Below are positions 1 through 8,223 of a stretch of 64,000 nucleotides of DNA, piece by piece. The position numbers were made by a program, and so were the translations under genes. Each line of letters opens with the position of its first letter. Position 1 is the first letter of the stretch. This stretch comes from Methylovulum sp. (GTDB lineage Bacteria; Pseudomonadota; Gammaproteobacteria; Methylococcales; Methylomonadaceae), in contig NZ_JAQTZU010000010.1 of assembly GCF_028687615.1 (NCBI RefSeq), positions 1 through 64,000 on the forward strand, given 5' to 3'. Under the pieces are notes generated by a model. It had not been told where the DNA came from. It did not search any database and saw only the letters and a list, made by a program, of their open reading frames with translations.

Positions 1-2
1 CT

Positions 3-596
3 GCATTTATGCCCTATGGGTACATCGACATCAAATACCTGCCCCAAATGCCTGACGGGGACAGCCGCCGCTACCGCCTCAAAGCCATTGACCTCGCCAC
101 CCGCCGGGTGTTTCTTGCCGTTTACGAGGAGCAGACCTGCGCCAGTAGCGTCGATTTCCTCAAGCGCGTTGTTCGAGCCGCGCCAATGAAAATCGTCAAG
201 CTGCCCACTGACAATGGCACCCAGTTCACCGACCGTTTCACCGGCAAAGGCAAGCAGCCCAGCGGCCAACATGGCTTTGACCAGGCCTGTGCCGGACTCG
301 GTATTGAACATCGCTTAAGTCCACCCCGCCACCCGCAAACCAACGGCATACCCTCTGGGGCACAAGTGGTGGAGCGTTTTAATGGACGGATCAGCGAATT
401 GCTCAAGCAAACCCGGTTTAACTCCGCCGAGGAATTGGAGAAGACCTTGCTCAGCTACCTGGTTATCTATAATCATCATATTCCACAACGCGCCATCAAC
501 CATCAAACACCCATGCAAGCCGTCCAAAAATGGCAAGAAGATAAGCCCGAGTTGTTTGTTAAAAAGGATTATGATCAGGAGGGACTTGACAGTTAA
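3..596 (+). CDS. IS481-like transposase, C-terminal part (gene begins before the window)
   Basis: This is the DDE integrase-core half of an IS481/IS3-type transposase, which cuts and joins insertion-sequence ends. The three acidic positions are visible: Asp in YIDIKYL near the left edge, Asp in TDNGTQF, and Glu in VVERFNGRI. The reading frame is open to the left edge, so the first in-frame ATG at 9 is probably internal and the helix-turn-helix half lies outside the window. After the stop there is no clear terminal inverted repeat, so the right end of the element was not located. It marks the edge of an accessory region. Confidence 0.8.
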   Translation, partial: AFMPYGYIDIKYLPQMPDGDSRRYRLKAIDLATRRVFLAVYEEQTCASSVDFLKRVVRAAPMKIVKLPTDNGTQFTDRFTGKGKQPSGQHGFDQACAGLGIEHRLSPPRHPQTNGIPSGAQVVERFNGRISELLKQTRFNSAEELEKTLLSYLVIYNHHIPQRAINHQTPMQAVQKWQEDKPELFVKKDYDQEGLDS

Positions 597-770
597 GTAA
601 TACTTTCCTTAATAAAAACAACTAGACATCCATCCCGACAAGGCAATCCATCTGTGCCTTGTTCCAATGGAAGTGTTGGTTTGGCAGAGTCGATAGCTCG
701 TTGAAGCGTGGCATCTTGTTCTATTTTGCAATTGCCAGTATTTTGCCATATTTTCAACGGGCTATTTTTT

Positions 771-896
771 TGGCTATGTCACCGTTAATTGTTGAAAAAA
801 TTTTATTTTCTGCGAAAAGCCTTATTTCATGCGGATTGTAGTTTTCTCTCAAAGCCGCGTCGTTTAAGGCTTCCATAATTAACGGTGACATAGCCA
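771..896. repeat. 20-bp perfect inverted repeat pair enclosing 86 bp
   Basis: Positions 771-790 (TGGCTATGTCACCGTTAATT) are the exact reverse complement of 877-896. The block lies in the 329-base gap between the transposase and the 3' end of the TPR gene. The 86 bases between the arms hold no convincing ORF. The size and shape fit a small non-autonomous element or the ends of a decayed transposon. No T-run makes it a simple terminator. Nothing else was recognised between 597 and 925. Confidence 0.6.
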
Positions 897-925
897 TTTT
901 TTTTGTCATGGATAAGGGGAGAGTT

Positions 926-1783
926 TTACAAACAAAACAACTGATGTTTTTCCAGCGTCCGACGAAAATCTTCCTGCTTACGCAGGTTTTTCAAATCAGA
1001 GTCTTTACGCAATATCTCACAATCGTTAAAGCCGAGACTAAGTGCTTTATCCAGCGGCTCCAAGGCGAGATCAGTTTTATTGATGGCTGAGTAATAAGAC
1101 GCCAGGTTATAAAAAATAACCGAGTCTTTATCGTCGCATTCACTAGCTTTAAGTAAATCTTTTTCAGCCAGATTGAGTTTTTTATCTTGCCAATAAGCGA
1201 TACCGCGATTCATATAAGCACTAGCAAAACAACGGCCTTTCGCTTCTTCCTGTTTAACGGCGGCATCAAATTCCACCAGCGCATTTTTGATATTTTCACT
1301 GCGCGTTTTAGGACTTTGTTTTGCCAATGACACAAACATCATGCCTTGCTTAACATGTTGCTGAGTTTCCAATGAAGGTCCAGGGGCAACCGGTTCGGGT
1401 GGTGCAGGAACTACGGGAGCAGCGGGTGGTTGTTCCGGTTCAACGGCGGCAATAGCGGGCGGAGGACTTTCCTGGCTAACATTAGAGGCTTCCATACTAG
1501 CCAAATCCATGTCAGCCGATTCGGGTGCCGGTGTATCCGTTCCTCGCATAGCCCATACCAAAATACCGGCTAGACACAAACTCACTATGCCACCGCTGAT
1601 TGCCATCAAGCGAACCCGTTTACGACGTGCTTGGTCTGTCGCGCTGTTACTGTTAAACCCTTCGGCTTGTAACGCTTGTCTACATTCAGGACATTTGCCA
1701 TCTTGGGGGATTTCAATTAACTCATTTCTTAATGCCAGATCGCAATTGACGCGATTTGTGCATCTTGCTGTTGCTTGTGCCAT
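926..1783 (-). CDS. zinc-ribbon, single-TM, TPR-like protein
   Basis: The predicted protein has 285 residues. The start is the ATG at 1783, because GGAG lies 7 bases upstream; a TTG 12 bases further up overlaps that site. Order of parts: an N-terminal cysteine cluster (C-x5-C then CPEC, about residues 7-35) typical of zinc ribbons; one membrane helix near 60-80; a Pro/Glu-rich linker; then helical tetratricopeptide-like repeats, with an AYMNRGIAYW-type motif, to the C terminus. The layout suggests a cytoplasmic zinc ribbon and a periplasmic TPR scaffold. It is the last gene of the tubulin-like/caspase set, 23 bases after the tubulin gene. No enzymatic function is visible; an assembly or tethering role is inferred. 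Confidence 0.65.
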   Translation of the reverse strand: MAQATARCTNRVNCDLALRNELIEIPQDGKCPECRQALQAEGFNSNSATDQARRKRVRLMAISGGIVSLCLAGILVWAMRGTDTPAPESADMDLASMEASNVSQESPPPAIAAVEPEQPPAAPVVPAPPEPVAPGPSLETQQHVKQGMMFVSLAKQSPKTRSENIKNALVEFDAAVKQEEAKGRCFASAYMNRGIAYWQDKKLNLAEKDLLKASECDDKDSVIFYNLASYYSAINKTDLALEPLDKALSLGFNDCEILRKDSDLKNLRKQEDFRRTLEKHQLFCL

Positions 1784-1806
1784 TTTAAACTCCAAAAATT
1801 AAAAAA

Positions 1807-4800
1807 TCAGGCGGGGCTATCGAGTAACGTGATGGCATTTTTAGTGCTCTCGCGCAATTTGATATAAAAAACATCTTCGACATTATTACCGCGATGCGTT
1901 AACACAATTCCTAATTGTTCACGTAATTTAACCTTTAAGGTTTCGCGGTTACTGGCGATCTTGTAATGTTCAGACTTGATCAGCGGATTAACGGCTTTCT
2001 CAAGATAAAACACTTGCTCTTCAGTAGCGCTATTGACCGCTTCTTGTAACACGCCGACAGCGACCATATTACTATCGGATGTTACTGTGAACAGCGAAAG
2101 TACATCATTCGGATAAAAGTGATATTCAGGCAACCCATCGCTATCCAATGTTTCCAAACGCCAGCGTTGCTTATCGGTGTTAGGATCGTGCTGGATTTGT
2201 AGTAATTCCAGTGCCAATGCCAATTGATATAAAGGCAAAATACGCTTGCCCATTTGGTCAGGACGCGGGCGGAATAATTCCGGCAAACGGTCGGCAGGAT
2301 GATCTTCGATATGCACCTCAAGCCGCGCACGGGTCGGGTTTTGTTGTAGGCGCAAATCATATTTTTCTTTCAGAAATTGCACCGGCTGCAAAAAACGTAG
2401 CGGAAAGCCAAACTTAAAACAAACCAATGAAATCTGATTAAGATTACGCGAACTATCAACGATACACATCGTAATGCCGGGGGTTTGATTGCCCATAAAC
2501 AAACCTGCCAATTCATCACGAAAGCTTTTTACTTCATCGCAACGCGGCAGAATAACCGCCATCACCGCACTGGGAGTAGTGGTGATTTCACTTTGGTTAA
2601 AGCGCATAAAGGTTTGGGTGCTGGCAACAATATCGCGAATATAGGTGCGTAATTTTTCCCGATCCTGAAATTGTCCCGCCAAACGTGACACAATATTGGC
2701 GCCAATCAAGTGATTATTCAGGCTAGTTGCTTCATCATGCTCCAATTGCGAATTATCACGCGCCACTTGTTCAAGTGTATTTCTTAGGTCACCATGATAG
2801 AGCAAGGCGCCGAAATATTTTTCTTTGCTGCGCGAATCAACTTTGTTAGTTTCAGCGGCATTAACAAACTCTGAGCGTGACCGTTGCGCCCATTGTTTTT
2901 GCTTGCTTTCCGAGGTCAGCAAGCTACGACAAAACTCCTGCACCTTGTCCGGCTCGTAAAACTTAATCAGATTCTGTTTAATATCGGTACTTTCCCCAGA
3001 GCGGCAGGTAGCAGCGCGGCGTTTATCAAAAAATTGCTGTGCGTCTTCGATAGCGCGTTTAAATTCTATAAAATTAACCTGAGTTTTATCACGCAATTCA
3101 TTTAGACAGCGGAGCAACAGTTGTTCGGCGAAACGCCAGGCGGCATTCCAAGTTTGCAATTCGTAGTATTCCTTCAAGCATTCGGCTTGGCTATCGAAAA
3201 GTGCCTCACGTTTTCCCGCCATCTTGCCGAAAATACCGACATTGCCCCAGGCATCCTTGTTTTTGGAGATCAGGTCTAATAATTCGCTACGGCGAATTCC
3301 CATTGCCTTCAAACGTTCGGCAATTTTGCCGGTTCTGTTTCTGGTATCTTCGATTAGATCGTTTAGCAGGGTTTGTAAGTCAACAAAACCGTACTCGCCT
3401 TCCTGCCATTTTTGATACATCCATGCCTGTACCGCATTACAAACCTCGGCAATGTGGGTATTTTCCCTTCCTAGATCATCCTGTTTGGACTTATAAAAGG
3501 TTTCAACACCCGTGTTTCTAAAGTGTTTGTCATAATGTTCCTGAAACGCTTTTTGCAGTAAATCGAGGCGTTCATCGCGTCCGCCTGAAACCGGCACGAC
3601 CCACGCATTGTTTTTAAGCTCATTCGCCGCTTGCGCCCATTCGCTGCCCAGATCATTCCAATGCGCATTGCTCTCGGTTTCCAGCAAGCCCTCGGATAAG
3701 GTAATCTGGTTATTGCTTAATTTCCACGGCCTACGATTAGCCTCTTTTTGGACAAAATCAGCAAAAGACTGGTTTTTAGGTTCGGCACGGAAACGGGTAT
3801 CGCCAGGCATCCAATTGTTGTATAGCATTTGTAAAATGGCTTGTTCGGCAAAACAGGCGGATAAATGCTCGCGGATTTCCTCGTCTGGAATGACAATTTT
3901 TTTCACGCCAAAGGTTTGCAAACGCACGGTGCGCAATTTGAAATTATTGTCGCTGGCTTTGGCTTCATCAGGAATATTAAAATTTTCCAGTGAAATAGCT
4001 GATTTAACGTTTTGAGGAATGGAAGCCGCCGGATCGTCCAACAAAAATACCCGCTGATACAGCAATTGTGCAAACAACTGAGTGACTTCTTGCACAGGTA
4101 TCTTAATGCTGGCTTCGTTGACATTATCCAGAATAAAACAGCCCTGCAAACGGTCTTTTAGCTTGGACGCATTGCCCAAGCTGGTGTTTTCAAAGCGCTG
4201 TGTTTGTCTAGTCAAATCAATTGGTGCGAATAAAGGGCCGCCTTTATTCGGGGTTTCGCTGGCATCGGAAACCAGATAAGCATTTAATTCCTGTAATGCA
4301 GCGTAACCATTAGCGTAGTAATTGGTTTTTTCGCCATTACTCGCCCAAGGTGAATTTTCTTCAGGTAACAGCAGATATAAAAAGATGGGATAGTGCGAGG
4401 AGTTAGGAAATTTGGCGCGTAATTGTGCAATCACATGCAAAAAAGAACCACTACCCGTTCCGCCAGCCAAACCGCTACAAACATGAAATTGCACGCCTTG
4501 TTGGGTACTGGCGCTTTCTAGTTGATGTGTAAGTGTCAGTACATGGATGCCAAAATTACTACATTCGGGTTCAAAGAGAGCCACACCCAAGCGGCGAATT
4601 TGTCCGCCCGCCGTTTCATTAATATTCATCGACGAAAAAATTTCCGCCCAGTCTTCTTTTTTACCAATATAACGGTGGGTAATCGGATAATTTTGTACGT
4701 CATTCAGACGCACACTCAAATTATTTTGTGAAATGGGGAACAGGCTTTCCTTGTTTAAACCAATATCACTACCAATATCATCTTGCGTCCGCCATTGCTC

Positions 4801-4986
4801 GCTTGCTGCCAAATCCGGCTTGCTAGAATCGACATACAGGTATTTGAGATAAATAGAAGAATCCGGCTTAAAACGCGATTGGTTCGGATCATTACAACGA
4901 AACTCCTCGTAAATCGCTTTTCGTAAATTTTTAATTGTTTTACCGCCAGTACCGCCCAAGCCGATAATTAGGTGATTGTTTGACAT
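1807..4986 (-). CDS. large FtsZ/tubulin-superfamily (Tubulin_2-like) protein
   Basis: This is a 1059-residue protein. It opens with a glycine-rich nucleotide loop (IIGLGGTGGKT, residues 7-17) and carries the tubulin/FtsZ phosphate-binding signature as GLAGGTGSG at 172-180. These fit the Tubulin_2 type of FtsZ-like GTPase (families FtsZl described by Makarova and Koonin, linked by them to membrane remodelling). Only about the first 350 residues look like the GTPase; the remaining 700 are mostly helical, with no domain I can name and no membrane segment. The gene starts 9 bases after the membrane-protein gene, so the two are surely cotranscribed. A filament- or scaffold-forming GTPase working with the adjacent membrane protein and caspase is an inference. 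Confidence 0.75.
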   Translation of the reverse strand: MSNNHLIIGLGGTGGKTIKNLRKAIYEEFRCNDPNQSRFKPDSSIYLKYLYVDSSKPDLAASEQWRTQDDIGSDIGLNKESLFPISQNNLSVRLNDVQNYPITHRYIGKKEDWAEIFSSMNINETAGGQIRRLGVALFEPECSNFGIHVLTLTHQLESASTQQGVQFHVCSGLAGGTGSGSFLHVIAQLRAKFPNSSHYPIFLYLLLPEENSPWASNGEKTNYYANGYAALQELNAYLVSDASETPNKGGPLFAPIDLTRQTQRFENTSLGNASKLKDRLQGCFILDNVNEASIKIPVQEVTQLFAQLLYQRVFLLDDPAASIPQNVKSAISLENFNIPDEAKASDNNFKLRTVRLQTFGVKKIVIPDEEIREHLSACFAEQAILQMLYNNWMPGDTRFRAEPKNQSFADFVQKEANRRPWKLSNNQITLSEGLLETESNAHWNDLGSEWAQAANELKNNAWVVPVSGGRDERLDLLQKAFQEHYDKHFRNTGVETFYKSKQDDLGRENTHIAEVCNAVQAWMYQKWQEGEYGFVDLQTLLNDLIEDTRNRTGKIAERLKAMGIRRSELLDLISKNKDAWGNVGIFGKMAGKREALFDSQAECLKEYYELQTWNAAWRFAEQLLLRCLNELRDKTQVNFIEFKRAIEDAQQFFDKRRAATCRSGESTDIKQNLIKFYEPDKVQEFCRSLLTSESKQKQWAQRSRSEFVNAAETNKVDSRSKEKYFGALLYHGDLRNTLEQVARDNSQLEHDEATSLNNHLIGANIVSRLAGQFQDREKLRTYIRDIVASTQTFMRFNQSEITTTPSAVMAVILPRCDEVKSFRDELAGLFMGNQTPGITMCIVDSSRNLNQISLVCFKFGFPLRFLQPVQFLKEKYDLRLQQNPTRARLEVHIEDHPADRLPELFRPRPDQMGKRILPLYQLALALELLQIQHDPNTDKQRWRLETLDSDGLPEYHFYPNDVLSLFTVTSDSNMVAVGVLQEAVNSATEEQVFYLEKAVNPLIKSEHYKIASNRETLKVKLREQLGIVLTHRGNNVEDVFYIKLRESTKNAITLLDSPA

Positions 4987-4995
4987 GGTATGTCT

Positions 4996-5802
4996 CTATG
5001 AGTTTATAGAAGGTGGAGTGTGTGCGGAATGAATGCGAATCTGGCTCAAAGCTGCATAAGCTATCCAGCCCAAACATATCGAGTAACACAAGGCCGTAAA
5101 TAGAATCAGCAGCACACGGGTGATAAAAATAATGCGGGGAATCTGTGGTTCCAATTCGCGGTAAATTTGCTCGACCGCTAGTTGAATGCCGCGTGTATGC
5201 GGATAACTGGTGCCCGGATTAGCCTTGAAATAATTGCTTACATCCTCGCTAACCGCATTCGCCGATATGGCTGGTTTAGTACCGATAATGATGGATAGCA
5301 GTGGGAAATTGAAATTAAAGTTTTCAATCGCTGCTTCGGCGGTCATCTGACTCAGTTTGATACGTGTTTCTGTGTGATTCGCTGGAATCTTCTCACCACC
5401 TTGTTCCGGCGCTGGATAGGTGGAAAAATCCTCAAGTTTCATGTTTTTAATTTCATGATATTGGCTAGTAAATTGTTTATTCTGCCAAGCTTGACTACTC
5501 GCCAGCGCGTCACGCCAATGGGCAATAACCGCTGCAAAAGTCGGCGGCAAATACACGGCAGCAATATAAGTTGGCACAGTAACCGTCACCATCACGGCAA
5601 GCAACCCACAAAGGATATGCTGACCCATGCTTAAACGGTAAGGCTTATAAAACAAACGGCCAAAAAAAGTGCACAAAAGCCATAAGATTGAAGCAAGAGC
5701 CAGACCTGATAGCAATAACAGCACAAAGTATTTCGGATCGTGATCGATAAGCCTATGGATAGCGTCAGAGAATATCGCAAAAAAATTGACGATATAGTTC
5801 AT
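4996..5802 (-). CDS. three-helix membrane protein of the tubulin-caspase cluster
   Basis: The protein has 268 residues. Hydrophobic segments lie at about 25-47 (YFVLLLLSGLALASILW), 62-86 (LCGLLAVMVTVTV) and 222-252. A polar stretch of some 135 residues between helices 2 and 3 is probably periplasmic, because basic residues lie in the short loop between helices 1 and 2. It matches no family I recognise. It sits between the lipoprotein caspase (24 bases upstream) and the tubulin-like gene (9 bases downstream), so it is a natural candidate for the inner-membrane anchor linking a cytoplasmic GTPase to an envelope-side peptidase. That link is inference. Confidence 0.6.
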   Translation of the reverse strand: MNYIVNFFAIFSDAIHRLIDHDPKYFVLLLLSGLALASILWLLCTFFGRLFYKPYRLSMGQHILCGLLAVMVTVTVPTYIAAVYLPPTFAAVIAHWRDALASSQAWQNKQFTSQYHEIKNMKLEDFSTYPAPEQGGEKIPANHTETRIKLSQMTAEAAIENFNFNFPLLSIIIGTKPAISANAVSEDVSNYFKANPGTSYPHTRGIQLAVEQIYRELEPQIPRIIFITRVLLILFTALCYSICLGWIAYAALSQIRIHSAHTPPSINS

Positions 5803-5826
5803 GGTGTTTTCCGGTTGAGGAGTGGG

Positions 5827-7362
5827 TTATCTCGATAAATCAAAGTTGATACATTCATTGGGAGTACTGATCATTTCTGGGGTTTGTGAACAGTTTTCGA
5901 GACTATCGCTAACTACTTTTCTGGTTCTAATCCTTGCGTAATCAAATGCAGGGAATATTTGTCCATGAGAATTTTGCAAACCTTTCGCTAAATAATAAGT
6001 AAAATATGAAGTAGGCACTTTATCTGAATCAAATTGAGACTTTTCGTCACCGCTAGTGGCGGTGAGAATGATTTTTCCTTGCTGTTGTCGAATATTGGTA
6101 TTGCCAAAAGCCGTGCGGAAATTTTCCATCATTTCATAATTATAATTTTCCCCTGACTGTGTTACTTTAAATTTATTTGTATCTGTCAAAAAAAGACTCT
6201 TGCTACCTTTACTGTTACATTTTTCCTGATCAGCGATAAGCTGTTGCTGGGTTTTTATACCAGAAAGTGCCGTGTTGTTATAACTACTAGCACTGCACAT
6301 TTTACCACTACCAATTAAGTCACTTTTATTTTCAGCATTTAAGCTTTGTGAATAGTTTTGTTCACGTTCTACATATTGCGCACCCCCTACAGGATAAGTT
6401 AAAGCCCCCAGTGCTGCGCCGCTGTAACATGTATCAAGAACAGCAACGAACTTGTCGGTGTTAATGCCCGTTATAAAATCTTGTATATCATCAAACGACA
6501 CTGCCGTTTTTAAGGTTGCAATTCGCTGTTTTACTATTTTTATAATGGCATCGTCACCGCTTTCATTCTTATTTATTTTGTCTGCAAGGGCTTGAACATC
6601 TTCCGTTTTTAAATCTGATTTAAGGTCGTATGGAATGATCCCCATTTTCCCAAAAGTATTGGGCGGAGTACCATGTGTGCTAATGTAAAACACCACCGAA
6701 TCATTGGGTGACGCTTTATTCTTCAGTTCTCTCAACGCGTTTAAAATATTGTTTTTTGTTGCTCGCTCGTCTTTAATCAACGTAATGTTTTCTTCTTTAA
6801 ATCCGCTACTTTTTTTCAACGCATCTTTTATCGATTCAATATCTTTAACGGCTGTTTGTATGCCGCCGATTCCATTTTGAAACTTTGACACCCCGACAAG
6901 CAGTGCATACTTTTCGCCTTTGCCACTCAAATTTTGTTGCGGCACATACGATTTAACCAACTTTATTTCTTGTAAATCGCGGGGTGTAACGGGTGAAATG
7001 TCCATTGAACTCGTACCGACAACTGTTAAGGCGGTCATGTAGGCTAAATCGACCTGATCTTCATTCAGGTAAGAGCCTTTGAGCTTAATGCGACCAGATT
7101 TGTCATAGCCCACAAAACCACCAGGTACACCCGCTTTTTTGATTAGCCTAGAAATCCGTTCACAATCTTCTTCGGCAACTTTAGCTATATCTCCAGGATA
7201 AGAAGCAGCGCAACCTTTAGCTTCTTCCTCTTTCGCCAAATCGAGTGCTAAATTGGCGCCTACCGTGGCACAACCTGTTAGCAGTAAGTTACTTGATAAA
7301 AAAATCCATATAAGTTGGGTAGTAATTTTTTTTATCAAGAAGGCTTTGGGTACGGCTGGCAT
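5827..7362 (-). CDS. lipoprotein caspase-family (C14-like) peptidase
   Basis: The protein has 511 residues. An N-terminal hydrophobic segment ends in a lipobox (LLTGC, Cys31), so it is predicted to be a lipid-anchored envelope protein. Residues about 88-130 resemble a BON-type fold (GRIKLKGSYLNEDQ), at low confidence. The caspase domain begins near 151 (YALLVGVSKF) and has the catalytic dyad: His230 in YISTHGTP and Cys312 in VLDTCYSGAA. The last 150 residues are unassigned. GGTGAA lies about 8 bases upstream of the ATG. A terminator separates it from the lipoprotein gene upstream, so it begins the caspase-membrane protein-tubulin-TPR unit. The substrate is unknown. Most recognised bacterial caspase-like proteases are cytoplasmic, so a lipoprotein form is notable. 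Confidence 0.8.
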   Translation of the reverse strand: MPAVPKAFLIKKITTQLIWIFLSSNLLLTGCATVGANLALDLAKEEEAKGCAASYPGDIAKVAEEDCERISRLIKKAGVPGGFVGYDKSGRIKLKGSYLNEDQVDLAYMTALTVVGTSSMDISPVTPRDLQEIKLVKSYVPQQNLSGKGEKYALLVGVSKFQNGIGGIQTAVKDIESIKDALKKSSGFKEENITLIKDERATKNNILNALRELKNKASPNDSVVFYISTHGTPPNTFGKMGIIPYDLKSDLKTEDVQALADKINKNESGDDAIIKIVKQRIATLKTAVSFDDIQDFITGINTDKFVAVLDTCYSGAALGALTYPVGGAQYVEREQNYSQSLNAENKSDLIGSGKMCSASSYNNTALSGIKTQQQLIADQEKCNSKGSKSLFLTDTNKFKVTQSGENYNYEMMENFRTAFGNTNIRQQQGKIILTATSGDEKSQFDSDKVPTSYFTYYLAKGLQNSHGQIFPAFDYARIRTRKVVSDSLENCSQTPEMISTPNECINFDLSR

Positions 7363-7410
7363 AAGAATTCACCATGTAGGTTAAATATTTCCAGCAAATG
7401 CTGGATTAAT

Positions 7411-7443
7411 AAAAAGGGCATACTGTGTAGTGTCTGTATGCCC
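7411..7443 (-). terminator. intrinsic terminator between lipoprotein and caspase genes
   Basis: On the minus strand an 8-bp stem (GGGCATAC at 7416-7423 with GTATGCCC at 7436-7443) is followed directly by a run of T. A second small hairpin, CCAGCAAATGCTGG, lies at 7391-7404. It falls 36 bases after the frame-corrected end of the lipoprotein gene, which supports that longer reading frame, and it makes the caspase gene the head of a separate unit. Confidence 0.7.
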
Positions 7444-7479
7444 AAGACTTCATATTTTTACTTTCTATTTGGCTTTTTG

Positions 7480-8201
7480 TTAAATCCGATAAACTTTTTC
7501 AGAAACAGTTTGGGTGGATGCTAAACCACATTTGTTAACACCATCATTAGCAACCGTGTAACAGAAATTCAGGACACCTCCTTCAATTTCACTGTTATTA
7601 GAAGCGTCAATCAATTTGATTGTCGTGTTATAGACACCTTCTTTATAGGTATGACCCAAGGTAATAAATAATCACCACCACATCCTTTTGTTATTGCCCT
7701 ACCCGTATTTTTTTCTCCGCCAGAGGTTACATTATTTTTGAATGTAACCTCTTGCTCTTGACCACTTGCACCTGGTGTAGCTAAATCCATTTTAACGGAA
7801 ATTTTCAAATTTTCTCCAGGGCTGACGACTTGCGCGGGTTGTTGTGCAAATTTGAGTAAAGCTACGGGGTTGCTTGAAGTTGAAGAATAATTCATGCGCC
7901 TTTTTACTGACGCACAATCCATTGCAGGTACCGCTTTTTCAGCCGCTTCATCCATAGAAGCCGCCCAAGCGCCCACGGCAGCACCAACCGCCATACCTGC
8001 CGCAACGCAAGCAGCAGTATTTTTTCCACCCGTCATCTTATCGCACAAAACACCCGTACCCGCGCCAGCCGCAACACCTGCCAGTATTCCTGTACCGGTA
8101 GACCCCATTGCGGTAGAAGCTTGTTGCATCGTTTCGCAACCACTGATTAAAAAAGTGGTAGAGGCAACTAACGCGACGATTTTGTAATTTATTTTTTTCA
8201 T
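7480..8201 (-). pseudogene. glycine-zipper lipoprotein, frameshifted near its 3' end
   Basis: As written the ORF stops at 7611 (196 residues). It has a lipobox (LISGC, Cys22) and a glycine-zipper segment (GTGILAGVAAGAGTG, then AAGMAVGAAVGAW), the pattern of envelope-spanning lipoproteins. At about 7665-7670, within TTATTTATTA, a one-base shift opens a frame that continues for about 60 more sensible residues (GHTYKEGVYNTT, NFCYTVANDGVNKC) to a TAA at 7480, just before the terminator. The original gene was therefore about 240 residues. The shift may be a real deletion in a T run, a sequencing error, or less likely programmed frameshifting. The start follows a TTTCC-rich leader with AAAGGAAA upstream. 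Confidence 0.7.
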
Positions 8202-8223
8202 TATTATTTCCTTTCGGTGATTA

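Noticed and set aside
659-841. Plus-strand ORF of 60 codons in the inverted repeat region
   Set aside because: Hydrophobic chance frame crossing a repeat arm, with no start context.
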